Below are positions 9,195 through 17,319 of a DNA stretch of 64,000 nucleotides, one piece after another. This DNA comes from Planctellipticum variicoloris (GTDB lineage Bacteria > Planctomycetota > Planctomycetia > Planctomycetales > Planctomycetaceae), in assembly GCF_030622045.1 (NCBI RefSeq), contig NZ_CP130886.1:6766001-6830000 (forward strand), written 5' to 3'. Position 1 is the stretch's first letter. Every line of letters starts with the position of its first letter. The translations under genes were made by a program, and so were the position numbers. Below the pieces are notes generated by a model. The model was given only the letters and a program-made list of their open reading frames with translations. It did no database searches and was not told the DNA's origin.

Positions 9195-9224
9195 AAAACA
9201 GGCCAGGGCGATGGCCCTGGCCTG
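9195..9224 (-). terminator. Intrinsic terminator of the S41 protease gene
   Basis: Read on the minus strand, CAGGCCAGGGC and GCCCTGGCCTG form a perfect 11-bp stem with a four-base loop, followed by TTTTTGTT. It lies downstream of the S41 protease stop codon and converges with panC. Confidence 0.85.
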
Positions 9225-9310
9225 GTCATGGTGTCGCATTGCATCGTCGTCACATCCTGTGGCGGGAGTTGGAACCGTCGCCGGACCGTCATTGATCCGG
9301 GACGCAATCA

Positions 9311-11287
9311 TCAGCCCTGGATTCCCGAGCCGATCGAACCGGTCCGGGCCAGGCCGTTCGCCAGATCCCGCGTCCGCGGATCCCGCGCCACATCCACCGC
9401 CGTCTGCAGCGCCCGATCCGTCGCGCTGACGTCGTTGCGAATCGCCTGCACCGGAACGTCCGGCGAAACCCCCACCCCGGCCATCGCCACCCCCTTCGGC
9501 GAGTAGAACTTCGCCGTCGTCAGCCGCAATGCCGAGCCGACCGACTGAATCGGAAACAGCGTCTGCACCGTCCCTTTCCCGTAGGACCTCTCGCCGACCA
9601 CCACCCCGCGACCGTTATCCTGGATCGCGGCGGCGAAGATCTCGCTCGCCGACGCGCTGTTGTGATCGATCAGCACCACCAGCGGCACCTTCCAGGTGTT
9701 CTCCTTCCGGGCCACTTCCTGAGAATTGTCCGCCGCGTTCCGACCGCGGGTCGAAACGATCGTCCCCTGCGGCAGGAACCGGTCGCTGACCGAAATCGCC
9801 GTCGTCAGCAGCCCGCCGGGATTCCCCCGCAGATCCAGCACCAGCGATTCCATCCCCTGCTGCTGAAGCTGCCACAACGCGGCATCCAGCTCCTGCGTCG
9901 TCGACTCGGCAAACTTCTCGATCTTGATGTAGCCGATCCGGTTCGTCGGATCCTCCATCCGCACGTCGGCGACGCTATAAATCGTCACCCGCTGACGCAT
10001 CAGAGTCGTATCCCCCACCAGATCGTCGCGCCGGATCGTCAGCGGCACGGTCGAGCCTTCCGGCCCCGTAATCAGCTCCACCGCCCGCCCCAGATCCATC
10101 CCCGCGGTCGACTGCCCCCCCACCGCAGTGATGATGTCCCCCCTCCGCAGCGTCGCCTGGGCCGCCGGGCCGCCGCTGAGCACCTTCAGAATCATCAGCC
10201 CCTGCGGATGCGTTTCCAGTTCGACGCCGATGCCGACGATGTTGTTCTCCAGCCCAACGCTCGGCGACCCCGACTTCTCGGGAGGGACGAACATCGAATA
10301 CTGGTCGAGCGTGTCGAGCGACGCATACACGAATTCCAGGGCGACCGCCGCCGGGTTGATTCCGAGCATCTGATTCGCCGCCGCTCCCGCCTGCCGCATC
10401 ACGGCGATGGCGTCGTTCGCCGTCCGCACGTTCGCCTGCGCCTGCATCTGCTGCAGCGCCTGCTGGAACTGACGCACATTCTGCGAACCGGCCCGCAGCC
10501 CGACGGCCTGCTGGAAGGACGGCGTCTCCGCGGCGATCGACAACTGACGCAATGCAGCCTGAGTCCGCTGGGCGTACGACGTCGGCTCGATATGCCGGGC
10601 GTCGATGAGCTGAGCCACCTCCATATAGAACGCTTCGCCCCGCTGCTGATCCAGGCTGCCGAGCACCCGCAACACGCGCGGATCTTCGTAGCGTTTCGCA
10701 ATCTTCTGTTCGAGCGACGGATTCAGCGTCGAAGCCGGCGCGGCGGGAACCGCCGGGCCATACTGCGGAACCCGATCGTACTCCGGCATCCGGTCGTACG
10801 GCACCCGCTGCCGACTGGTCGGGAACGGGTCGAAGCCCCCCTGGTCGACCGGCGACCGCCGCGAGAGCTCCCATCGGTCCCGGCCGCCGAAGCTGTCCCG
10901 ACTCCGTCCCTGACCACGGTCGTCAAGCCGATTCCTCAGGTCGAAGTCCCGGTCGAACCGGTCGCTCCCGGATCGACCGTAGTTGTCGAGCATCCGGTCG
11001 AAGTCGTTCCGCAGCGGAGCGCCGTAACGATCATCGAACGGTCGATCGATCCGCAGTCGATCCTGGGGATACGAATCGTCATAGGCCGGGCTCCGTCGCG
11101 GAGCCGGGGCATCCCAGCGGTCGTACGTCGAGTCGCTCTGACCCAGATAGCTGTCAGGTGCGGCTCCAAAGTCATTGCCGTACTGAGCCAGCGCCGGCGT
11201 GGCGACGGCCGTCGCCACGGCGACAACGACCGCCCGGCCGAACCAGGCGGCGATTTGCTTTCCGAAATGAATCCACAGACGAGTCAT
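9311..11287 (-). CDS. S41 family C-terminal-processing protease with Asp/Arg/Tyr-rich N-terminal region
   Basis: A 658-aa exported protease. Residues 1-34 form a signal peptide (PALA). Residues 40-180 are a low-complexity Asp/Arg/Tyr/Ser-rich linker with no recognisable fold. A helical region follows, then a PDZ domain (about 345-420; GIGVELETHPQGLMILKVL, GDIITAVGG) and the S41 catalytic domain. The Ser-Lys dyad is visible: Ser546 in NSASASEI and Lys571 in SYGKGTVQ, with the 25-residue spacing of E. coli Prc. CTP proteases trim or degrade periplasmic proteins from their C-termini. The long charged linker is unusual for the family. csrA lies 88 bases upstream on the same strand. Confidence 0.9.
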   Translation of the reverse strand: MTRLWIHFGKQIAAWFGRAVVVAVATAVATPALAQYGNDFGAAPDSYLGQSDSTYDRWDAPAPRRSPAYDDSYPQDRLRIDRPFDDRYGAPLRNDFDRMLDNYGRSGSDRFDRDFDLRNRLDDRGQGRSRDSFGGRDRWELSRRSPVDQGGFDPFPTSRQRVPYDRMPEYDRVPQYGPAVPAAPASTLNPSLEQKIAKRYEDPRVLRVLGSLDQQRGEAFYMEVAQLIDARHIEPTSYAQRTQAALRQLSIAAETPSFQQAVGLRAGSQNVRQFQQALQQMQAQANVRTANDAIAVMRQAGAAANQMLGINPAAVALEFVYASLDTLDQYSMFVPPEKSGSPSVGLENNIVGIGVELETHPQGLMILKVLSGGPAAQATLRRGDIITAVGGQSTAGMDLGRAVELITGPEGSTVPLTIRRDDLVGDTTLMRQRVTIYSVADVRMEDPTNRIGYIKIEKFAESTTQELDAALWQLQQQGMESLVLDLRGNPGGLLTTAISVSDRFLPQGTIVSTRGRNAADNSQEVARKENTWKVPLVVLIDHNSASASEIFAAAIQDNGRGVVVGERSYGKGTVQTLFPIQSVGSALRLTTAKFYSPKGVAMAGVGVSPDVPVQAIRNDVSATDRALQTAVDVARDPRTRDLANGLARTGSIGSGIQG

Positions 11288-11375
11288 GATCAGGTTCCTT
11301 CCGTTGTCTTTGCCGCCGGTCTTCTGGCCGACGATTGCAGGATTCCGAACTCAACGCCTCAAAGCCCCGTTCCAC

Positions 11376-11579
11376 TCAGTGCTGAAACATCACCGCTCCG
11401 GCGCCCTCGGCAGCGACCGGCTCCGGATGAGCGGGACCCAGCTCGCCCCGCAGAATCTTCACGTGAGACGGAGCTTCGATCCCGATTTTGACCGACCCCC
11501 GCCCGGTCCGCATCACGCGGACAACCACATCTTCGCCAATCTGGATGACACCGTCTCGTTTTCGCGTCAGGATCAACAT
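11376..11579 (-). CDS. csrA: Carbon storage regulator CsrA
   Basis: This 67-aa protein begins MLILTRKRDGVIQIGEDVVV and contains VKIGIEAPSHVKILRGEL, the canonical CsrA/RsmA sequence. CsrA binds GGA motifs in mRNA leaders and alters translation or stability. I start it at ATG 11579, with GGAAG upstream. The C-terminal extension (about residues 48-67) is Ala/Glu/Pro-rich. It lies upstream of the S41 protease gene, on the opposite strand from the three small secreted paralogues. Confidence 0.97.
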   Translation of the reverse strand: MLILTRKRDGVIQIGEDVVVRVMRTGRGSVKIGIEAPSHVKILRGELGPAHPEPVAAEGAGAVMFQH

Positions 11580-12111
11580 GGTTTCCCTTCCTGTGTCGTG
11601 ATTCTCAGTTCTCGATGACAGCCAGATCGACATCGTTATGATTCTTTATGCTGTCGTCATGGCGAGAACAATAAGCACGCGGCGTGCCAATCCTGCGCCG
11701 GACTCGTTATCTCATCAGATCTCCATTTTTCATGGGAGTTTGTGAGTTGTAAGACCTTCCTGCGGGCGTGTTCAGGGGGCTCTCAACCACCTGCCAATGT
11801 AACTTCCTCCCACGCAGACACCGGACATGTGTAATTCTTGCGACACTCCCTTTGCCGAAGCGCACTCAGAACGATTTTCCCTGCAATTCTTTCCTGGCGA
11901 GAATCTGAATGTCGCACCTCTTAATGCGCTGGAAAGGCTCGGAGGGAAATCGATCGGAACAGCCGCGGAAGATCCAAAAAGCGACATTTGGCACGGAGAG
12001 TGCATCAGAGTGATTCCCATCAAGCACGCCAAACGGTGGCTGGCTGAGACTGACCACGGGACGGCTCAAGCAAGAGCCTCATCCCTGAAACCAACCGCGA
12101 AGGAACGAATC
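11580..12111 (+). other. Gene-free region between csrA and the secreted triplet
   Basis: This 532-base gap has slightly lower GC than its flanks. An open plus frame runs through part of it but is not protein-like. The only clear signal is the sigma-54-like promoter at 11989-12004. Confidence 0.5.
11989..12004 (+). promoter_or_regulatory. Sigma-54-type (-24/-12) promoter candidate
   Basis: TGGCACGGAGAGTGCA matches the TGGCACG-N4-TTGCA consensus at all but one fixed position, with the invariant GG and GC at the correct spacing. It points toward the first small secreted gene, whose ATG is about 105 bases downstream. Confidence 0.6.
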
Positions 12112-12525
12112 ATGATGTTTTCCAAACTCTCCGCTCTGTGCGTGACCGGTGCGATGCTGCTGACGACCGGCAGCCTGCGGGCCCAGGACTTCCGCAACAG
12201 CAACTGGGGTCATCGGCCCGGATATTCCGCCTCCAACTACGGCGGGCACTACGGCTCGACCGCCAGCCAGAATCGCTTCCGCGACGACGACTGCGATTTC
12301 AACAGCCGCAACAACGGCTACAGCAGCGCCTACCGCGGAGGAACCTATGGCTCGGCGTGGCCCGGTGCTCAATGGGGCGGGGGCTACAGCTACACCCAAC
12401 CCTACCGCAGCTCGTCCTACCTGCCGGCCTACCGGACGCCGAGCTACGGCAACGGCTACGGGTACTCGCAGCCCGGCTACCGTTCGACCTCGACCTACGG
12501 CTCCAGCCACCCCTGGTATCGGTAA
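12112..12525 (+). CDS. Small secreted Tyr/Ser/Gly-rich protein, paralogue 1
   Basis: A 137-aa protein with a signal peptide (MMFSKLSALCVTGAMLLTTG, cleavage near RAQ|D). The mature chain is rich in Tyr, Ser, Gly, Asn and Pro, starting DFRNSNWGHRPGYSASNYGG and ending SSHPWYR. It is the first of three tandem genes sharing the start context AAGGAACGAATC-ATG, the signal peptide, an early NWG/SWG-RPGY motif and a C-terminal aromatic end. The composition suggests a disordered envelope or matrix protein. It lies behind the sigma-54-like promoter. Confidence 0.75.
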   Translation: MMFSKLSALCVTGAMLLTTGSLRAQDFRNSNWGHRPGYSASNYGGHYGSTASQNRFRDDDCDFNSRNNGYSSAYRGGTYGSAWPGAQWGGGYSYTQPYRSSSYLPAYRTPSYGNGYGYSQPGYRSTSTYGSSHPWYR

Positions 12526-12545
12526 GGAACGACAGCAACGCGCCG

Positions 12546-12566
12546 CCGTCCGGAATGTCCGGACGG
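12546..12566 (+). promoter_or_regulatory. Intercistronic hairpin 1
   Basis: CCGTCCGGA-ATG-TCCGGACGG forms a perfect 9-bp stem with an ATG loop between paralogues 1 and 2. The core CCGGAATGTCCGG is repeated between paralogues 2 and 3. It may stabilise the mRNA, act as a processing site or tune expression. It lacks a U-tract. Confidence 0.6.
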
Positions 12567-12624
12567 TGGAGAACCCTCCACGCAATCCGGAATCTCGATG
12601 ATCTTTTGAATGAAGGAACCGATC

Positions 12625-13014
12625 ATGCTTGCGAAATTCTCAACCCTGTTTGTGGCCGGCGCAATGGTGATGGCCGCCGGAAACGTCAACGCGGCCGACG
12701 ACTTCGGCCTGAGCTGGGGCCGCACCCCCGGCTACGCGACCAGCAGCACGCGGAATCTCAACAATGGCATCGCGGTCGGCGGCTGCTACCCGACCAGCAA
12801 TGCCGGCAACCACTGGGGCTCCAGTTCATACGGCTCCCGTTGGTCCAACGATCGCTGGGACCACCGGAACACCGGCTACGGCAGCTCGCTCCCCTACCAC
12901 GCCTCGTCGTACCGGCCGGTCTACCGGCCCACGACTTACAACGGCCCCTTCAATCACAACCTGCCGGCGTACGGTCACACGACCTGGAACGCCAACCGTC
13001 CGTACTACCGGTAA
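12625..13014 (+). CDS. Small secreted Tyr/Ser/Gly-rich protein, paralogue 2
   Basis: A 129-aa protein with signal peptide MLAKFSTLFVAGAMVMAAG and cleavage near NAA|D. The mature N-terminus DDFGLSWGRTPGYATSS aligns with paralogue 1. The C-terminal half has SSYRPVYRPTTYNGPFNHN and ends NRPYYR. I use ATG 12625, not the in-frame ATG 12610, because the AAGGAACC ribosome site lies between them and the spacing matches the other two paralogues. Confidence 0.75.
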   Translation: MLAKFSTLFVAGAMVMAAGNVNAADDFGLSWGRTPGYATSSTRNLNNGIAVGGCYPTSNAGNHWGSSSYGSRWSNDRWDHRNTGYGSSLPYHASSYRPVYRPTTYNGPFNHNLPAYGHTTWNANRPYYR

Positions 13015-13058
13015 CGCTCGTCCGTGGCAGTTGAGCGATCGATGTTCGAGTCACGCTT

Positions 13059-13073
13059 CCCGGAATGTCCGGG
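13059..13073 (+). promoter_or_regulatory. Intercistronic hairpin 2
   Basis: CCCGGA-ATG-TCCGGG, the same ATG-looped hairpin core as at 12546-12566, placed in the equivalent position before paralogue 3. Confidence 0.55.
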
Positions 13074-13131
13074 CGGCGCTCCCCTCTCGAACGGTCTGCT
13101 TCTGGAAAGTCATTTTGCGAAGGAACGGATC

Positions 13132-13605
13132 ATGTTTGCGAAAGTCTCCACCGTCTGTATTGCCGGCGCCTTGTTCATGGTCGCCGGCGGTAATGCCCAG
13201 GCTCAGGACTTCTTCGGTTCGAACTGGGGCGCCCGCCCCGCCTACTCCGCCGCCCCGGCCCGCCACACCGGTCTGCTGGGACTCGGAATCCTCCCCGTCG
13301 GGCCGACGGTTTCCTCCGGATGCGCCAACGGTCAATGCGGGCCTGCCAGCTACGGGAACTACGCCGCCGGAAACTGCGCCAACGGACGCTGCCCGCTCCC
13401 GAACGCCGGGGCCATGAATTGCCCGAACGGTCAGTGCGGCCCGCAGTACGGCAACGTGCCGGTCTACCGCAGCACGCAGTATCAGCCGGCTTACCGGCCC
13501 GTTTACCAGCAGCCGGTCTATCAGCAGCCGAACTACAACGGCTACTCCCAGCCGGTCGTCCGCCCGACGGGCTACAACGGCGTGAACAGCCCCTTCTACC
13601 AGTAA
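13132..13605 (+). CDS. Small secreted protein with NGQCG repeats, paralogue 3
   Basis: A 157-aa protein with signal peptide MFAKVSTVCIAGALFMVAGG (cleavage near AQA|Q). The mature start DFFGSNWGARPAYSAAP aligns with paralogues 1 and 2. It differs by an inserted region with three Cys-containing repeats (CANGQCGP, CANGRCPL, CPNGQCGP), giving six or more cysteines that could cross-link outside the cell or bind metal. A Tyr/Gln/Pro-rich tail follows (YRPVYQQPVYQQPNYNGY). The start context is AAGGAACGGATC-ATG. Confidence 0.75.
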   Translation: MFAKVSTVCIAGALFMVAGGNAQAQDFFGSNWGARPAYSAAPARHTGLLGLGILPVGPTVSSGCANGQCGPASYGNYAAGNCANGRCPLPNAGAMNCPNGQCGPQYGNVPVYRSTQYQPAYRPVYQQPVYQQPNYNGYSQPVVRPTGYNGVNSPFYQ

Positions 13606-13644
13606 TCCCGCCGGTTGACTGACGGGATTTCATCCCACCCTTTC

Positions 13645-13682
13645 AAAGCCGGACCGGTCCTTCGCGACCGATCCGGCTTTCT
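13645..13682 (+). terminator. Intrinsic terminator after the secreted triplet
   Basis: AAAGCCGGACCGGTC (13645-13659) pairs with GACCGATCCGGCTTT (13666-13680) with one mismatch, around a CTTCGC loop, followed by CTGATTTTG. It closes the three-gene unit. Confidence 0.8.
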
Positions 13683-13920
13683 GATTTTGTCTCGTTTCCA
13701 GACAGTCGAGCGGCGCTGGGCGTCCTCAATCCACCGGTCCGTCCCTTCTTGCGACCGAGGAGAACATCCGCGACCAGGCACCTTTCTGAAATGGCAGTCG
13801 CCCGCTCCGGGAGGTGCGTGGGAGGTCGGTACAATCCCCTTCGCCTGACGGTCTCCGCCCGATCGGCTATGATCGTCGGGACGAGAAAACCGTGGTGGTT
13901 TCGATTCCTGGAGTTCGCGG

Positions 13921-14472
13921 ATGTCGAAAATGTGGATCGTTCTTCTGTTTGTGGCGGGTGCGGCGTTGTCCTGGGGTCTGTATGTGCCGTCGGTGCACGT
14001 CGCCGCTCAAATGGCCAAGAGCAACCTGCGGGCGTTTCTGCTGGTGGGGGTCGCGTACTTCATCGTCGCCGTGATGATCCCCGCGCTGATGATCTACGTG
14101 GCGAAGTTCGATCCGACCGCGAAAGGGGATCCGAACTTCAGCAGCCTGGCGATCGGTTGGGGGCTGACGGCGGGAACCTTCGGAGCGATCGGGGCTCTGT
14201 GCGTGATTTTCGCAGTGACGGCGGCCGGCAAGGGGGGAGCAATCTACGTAGCGCCGCTGGTCTTCGCGGGGGCGCCGATCATCAACACGATTGCAACGAT
14301 CCTGTACTTCCACCCGGTGAAGCGGCTGCCGGACCTCCCCTTCTTCCTGGGTCTGGGCCTGGCCGCCGTCGGAGCGGCGATGGTGATGATCTACAAGCCG
14401 GTCGACTCCCCGGCAAAGCCCGGCGACGCGCATGGGGCAACCCCGGCGGCGGCGACGAGCGGATCGCACTGA
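13921..14472 (+). CDS. DMT-superfamily-like small membrane protein
   Basis: A 183-aa protein with about five predicted membrane helices, starting MWIVLLFVAGAALSWGLYVP. The motif WGLYVPSVHVAA and later GAIGALCVIFAV, PLVFAGAPIINTI and GAAMVMIY resemble one half of a drug/metabolite (EamA-like) or sugar-uptake transporter. Its size suggests it would need to dimerise. A GGAG ribosome site precedes the ATG. The substrate cannot be told. Confidence 0.6.
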   Translation: MSKMWIVLLFVAGAALSWGLYVPSVHVAAQMAKSNLRAFLLVGVAYFIVAVMIPALMIYVAKFDPTAKGDPNFSSLAIGWGLTAGTFGAIGALCVIFAVTAAGKGGAIYVAPLVFAGAPIINTIATILYFHPVKRLPDLPFFLGLGLAAVGAAMVMIYKPVDSPAKPGDAHGATPAAATSGSH

Positions 14473-14683
14473 GGACTTCGAGCCTGCCGTGGCTCTTTCC
14501 AGTTCGATCCCCGCAGAAAATCGGCGCGGGGAATCGATTCCGGGAAGAGCCGCAGGCGGCATGCGCCCTCCCGCCTCTCCCGTGGGCTTTGTGAGCGGCA
14601 GGGCAGCTCCCAACTCTGGAGACTCTCAAGCCCCCCCGGGCCAGCGGAAAACCGGCCCTCGCCACGCACGCCGACCAGACTCG

Positions 14684-15547
14684 CTACTCCGCCGGGGCGA
14701 CCGGGTTGTCGGCGTCCGCCGGGGCGGTTCCCGCCAGAGCCCGGGCTCGTTTCTGCAGTTCGCGGCGAAGCTGAGCCATCTCGTTGTCCTTGGCGGCGTT
14801 GTACTTCGCCCGCACGACTCCCCGCTCGTCGACCAGCAGCACCCAGATTGAGTGGATCACGTCGTAGCCGCCGTCCGCCTCGGGAACTTCCTGAACGGGC
14901 ATCAGGAAGCTGCGGTGAATCAGACCGTAGATCTGCGTCGCGTCCCCCGTCAGGAAGAACCACTTCGACAGGTCGGCTCCATTCTGCTCGGCGTACTTCT
15001 TGAGCACCTCGGGCGTATCGCGTTTGGGATCGACCGTCAGCAGGACCAGTCGGACGTCGTCCTCCTTGAGCTGATCCTGCAGGTCCTTCATCTTGCGAGT
15101 GACCGTCGGGCAGGGGCCGATGCAGTGGGTGAAAACGAAAGCCACGGCCCACGGCCGGCCGAGCAGATCGGCCTTCGTAATCGTCCGGCCGTCGCAGTTG
15201 GTCAGCGAAAAGTCCTCGATGCCGTCCAGACTCCAGATGGTCTCCGTGTCGTTGTCAGCGTGATTCCGGACCGCCGACTGGCCGTCGGGACGGAGAGCGG
15301 CGTTCTGAGCGTTGCCGGCCATCAATTGGCCGATGTCGATGCTGGCTTCCCCCTGGGACATGTCGATCGACACGGTCTGCGGTGCGACGGCGGGATCGTC
15401 GGAACGGAGTTCGAGTTTCATCGACGGAGCGGCGGACTGCCGACTGAACCGCATGAGGAACAGCCCCGCGAAGACAGCGATCCAGAGGACCAGGCCGACC
15501 CAGAAGAAAATGCCGACTCGGCCCGATCGATTGCGATGCTCAGTCAT
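14684..15547 (-). CDS. SCO1/SenC-family copper chaperone for cytochrome oxidase
   Basis: A 287-aa membrane-anchored thioredoxin-fold protein. Residues 13-35 form the N-terminal anchor. The SCO domain contains the copper-binding THCIGPCPTV (CxxxC) and the distal histidine in YDVIHSIWVLLVDERG, with LVLLTVDPKRDTPEVL between. SCO proteins deliver copper to the CuA site of cytochrome c oxidase. A spacer of about 90 residues between anchor and domain is somewhat long. The gene follows the ABC-2 permease by 23 bases on the same strand. ATG 15547 is chosen from the protein pattern, as the longer frame upstream overlaps the permease. Confidence 0.9.
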   Translation of the reverse strand: MTEHRNRSGRVGIFFWVGLVLWIAVFAGLFLMRFSRQSAAPSMKLELRSDDPAVAPQTVSIDMSQGEASIDIGQLMAGNAQNAALRPDGQSAVRNHADNDTETIWSLDGIEDFSLTNCDGRTITKADLLGRPWAVAFVFTHCIGPCPTVTRKMKDLQDQLKEDDVRLVLLTVDPKRDTPEVLKKYAEQNGADLSKWFFLTGDATQIYGLIHRSFLMPVQEVPEADGGYDVIHSIWVLLVDERGVVRAKYNAAKDNEMAQLRRELQKRARALAGTAPADADNPVAPAE

Positions 15548-15570
15548 GGAAAATCCTCCGCCTGCGGCGG

Positions 15571-16404
15571 TCAGCGGACGTTGAGAGCGCTCCGGCGGGT
15601 CGTCAGCCAGGCGGCGGCGGCGATGCAGATCGCGCCGAACGCCAGCGTGACGACGATGCACAGGGCCAGGCCGGGGAGTCCGGCTACCTGTTCGGGCGAA
15701 TGCGCCAGCCAGCGGCGCAGCCCCGCTACGCCATACGTCAGCGGGTTGAGTCGAATGACCCAGGCGAGCCAGCCGCTCTCCGCTGCGGGAAAGAACGAGC
15801 CCGAGAGGAGCCACATCGGCATCAGAAACACGCTCATGATCGCGTGAAAGCCGTGCGTCGATTCCATCGGCCAGGCGATGCAATAGCCGAGAGCCGTCAG
15901 GGTGAAGGCCAGCAGCGTCAGCCAGAGGAGCACCGGCGCGACGTTCTGCGCGGTGAGGCCCGTTTCCATGGCCGGGGCCAGCCTGATCCAGGCCAGGAGC
16001 GGGCCGATCACGAGAAACAGGACCGCCTGCAGCATGGCCAGCAGCGCGCCGCCGCAGAGCTTGCCGCAGACGATCGCCAGCCGCGAAACCGGGGCCGCAA
16101 GGACGCCCTGCAAGAAACCCTCGCGGCGGTCTTCGATGATGCTGATCGTCGAGAAGATCGCCGTGAACAGGACGATCATCACCGCGATGCCGGGGAAGAA
16201 ATATTCCTGGTAGCTCATCCCCGCGGGACCGCGGAACGAACCCTGCAGCCCCGCCCCGAACAGAATCCAGAAGATCAGCGGCTGCCCCAGCGCTCCGACG
16301 ACCCGCGTCCGCTGCCGGAAAAACCGCACCAGCTCTCTCGCGGCCAGCGTGTAAACGGGCAGCCAGAAGGTGGACGGGGCGGCGGCGGGGAGGACGGCGG
16401 ACAT
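15571..16404 (-). CDS. ABC-2 type transporter permease
   Basis: A 277-aa membrane protein with six predicted helices and the ABC-2 pattern: a cytoplasmic N-terminus, LVRFFRQRTRVVGALGQPLIFW, SIIEDRREGFLQGVLAAPVSR in the intracellular loop, and MWLLSGSFFPAAESGWLAWV before the last helices. Such permeases pair with an ATPase, often encoded just upstream, but none is seen in the 376 bases before this gene. Its position directly upstream of SCO1 suggests a link to cytochrome oxidase biogenesis or copper handling, which is inference. Confidence 0.85.
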   Translation of the reverse strand: MSAVLPAAAPSTFWLPVYTLAARELVRFFRQRTRVVGALGQPLIFWILFGAGLQGSFRGPAGMSYQEYFFPGIAVMIVLFTAIFSTISIIEDRREGFLQGVLAAPVSRLAIVCGKLCGGALLAMLQAVLFLVIGPLLAWIRLAPAMETGLTAQNVAPVLLWLTLLAFTLTALGYCIAWPMESTHGFHAIMSVFLMPMWLLSGSFFPAAESGWLAWVIRLNPLTYGVAGLRRWLAHSPEQVAGLPGLALCIVVTLAFGAICIAAAAWLTTRRSALNVR

Positions 16405-16780
16405 CGGGGCTTCCGGGGCGGGCGAGCTTCTCTCTCCATTATGGCAGCCGACGGCCAGCCGTGCGACGGGAGGACGGCATCTTTGGCGCGATGCGCGTGT
16501 CATCGGTCAACGATGGCGGGAAGTCCGCGACCGGGGAGTTCCTCGGAGTCAGTCCGAGGTTCGGCGAAGATGCCTCTGTCGTACGACGGACGTCCTCGTC
16601 CGTCGACCGCGTGGGCCAGGCCATGCCGCAGACACGATCACGACGGACGTGGACGTCCATCGTACTGGAATTCTGCAGACGATCACTTCGACCGGCGAAG
16701 ACACCTCATGGCATCAGTACCTGTAGACTGACAATTGCCGACTGTCCCCGCGCGATACCCATAGCGCGCACCGCTCGGAC
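16405..16780. other. Gene-free gap holding a palindromic repeat
   Basis: No gene is seen between the ABC-2 permease start and yraN. The gap contains the palindrome at 16581-16668. Confidence 0.5.
16581..16668. repeat. Dispersed palindromic repeat, copy A
   Basis: The segment opens with GTACGACGGACGTCC and closes with GGACGTCCATCGTAC, an outer inverted repeat matching at 14 of 15 positions. Internal copies of GACGGACGT lie between. The same unit occurs at 33333-33417 (copy B). Confidence 0.75.
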
Positions 16781-17200
16781 TCACCACATCTGCCCGAACC
16801 CCGGCGGCTCGAAAGCGGCGCGGAAGTGCTCCAGTTTCGGCGGCGTGCCATCGTCGGTCCAGGTGATCGAGATCACGTCGAACCGGACCCGCCGGCCGAG
16901 CCAGCGGCGGCGCTTCAGATAGACCAGGGCCGCCGCCGTCAATCTCCGGCGCTTATCGAGCGTGACGGCTTCCGTCGGGTGTCCGGCGAAGTCGCTCGTG
17001 CGGGCTTTGACTTCGACGAAGACGATCGTGTCGCCGTCGAGCGCAACGAGGTCCAGTTCGCCACCCCGGTTGCGATGCCGGCGTTCGAGGATGCGACAAC
17101 CGAGGCCGCGCAGGTGCCGTTCGGCGAGCGCTTCGCCTTCCCGCCCGCGATCGTCGGTCGCAGTTGACCCGGGCCAGAGCGTGCGCAGCCAGGACCACAT
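16781..17200 (-). CDS. yraN: YraN/UPF0102 family nuclease-like protein
   Basis: A 139-aa protein with the UPF0102 signature: GREGEALAERHL, ILERRHRNRGGELDLVALDG and TIVFVEVKAR, giving the E-D-ExK residues of the restriction-endonuclease-like fold. The C-terminal FDVISITW segment is also typical. I chose ATG 17200. Family members lie downstream of rplS in many bacteria, as here. The biological role is not settled, although the fold predicts DNA binding or cleavage. Confidence 0.9.
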   Translation of the reverse strand: MWSWLRTLWPGSTATDDRGREGEALAERHLRGLGCRILERRHRNRGGELDLVALDGDTIVFVEVKARTSDFAGHPTEAVTLDKRRRLTAAALVYLKRRRWLGRRVRFDVISITWTDDGTPPKLEHFRAAFEPPGFGQMW

Positions 17201-17319
17201 GAGCGGGAACCGTTGAGGGGCGAGCGTTGAGCGTTGAAAAAAGAGCAACAAGACGACGGCTGCAGGCCGTTCTACTCGACGCTCAACTCTCAACGCTCAA
17301 CGCCTTCGTTCCCGCAATA

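Noticed and set aside
9662-11491. 609-codon plus-strand frame across the S41 protease
   Set aside because: Antisense shadow, Arg/Pro/His-rich. The minus frame carries PDZ and catalytic motifs.
11827-12111. Upstream extension of the first small secreted gene
   Set aside because: It lacks a ribosome site and protein-like composition, and it would bury the signal peptide. The start at 12112 matches the two paralogues.
17213-17319. Repeated GAGCGTTGA and CAACGCTCAAC motifs between yraN and rplS
   Set aside because: They are short and irregular and could form a weak hairpin, but there is no clear U-tract or regular array, so I do not call a terminator or repeat.
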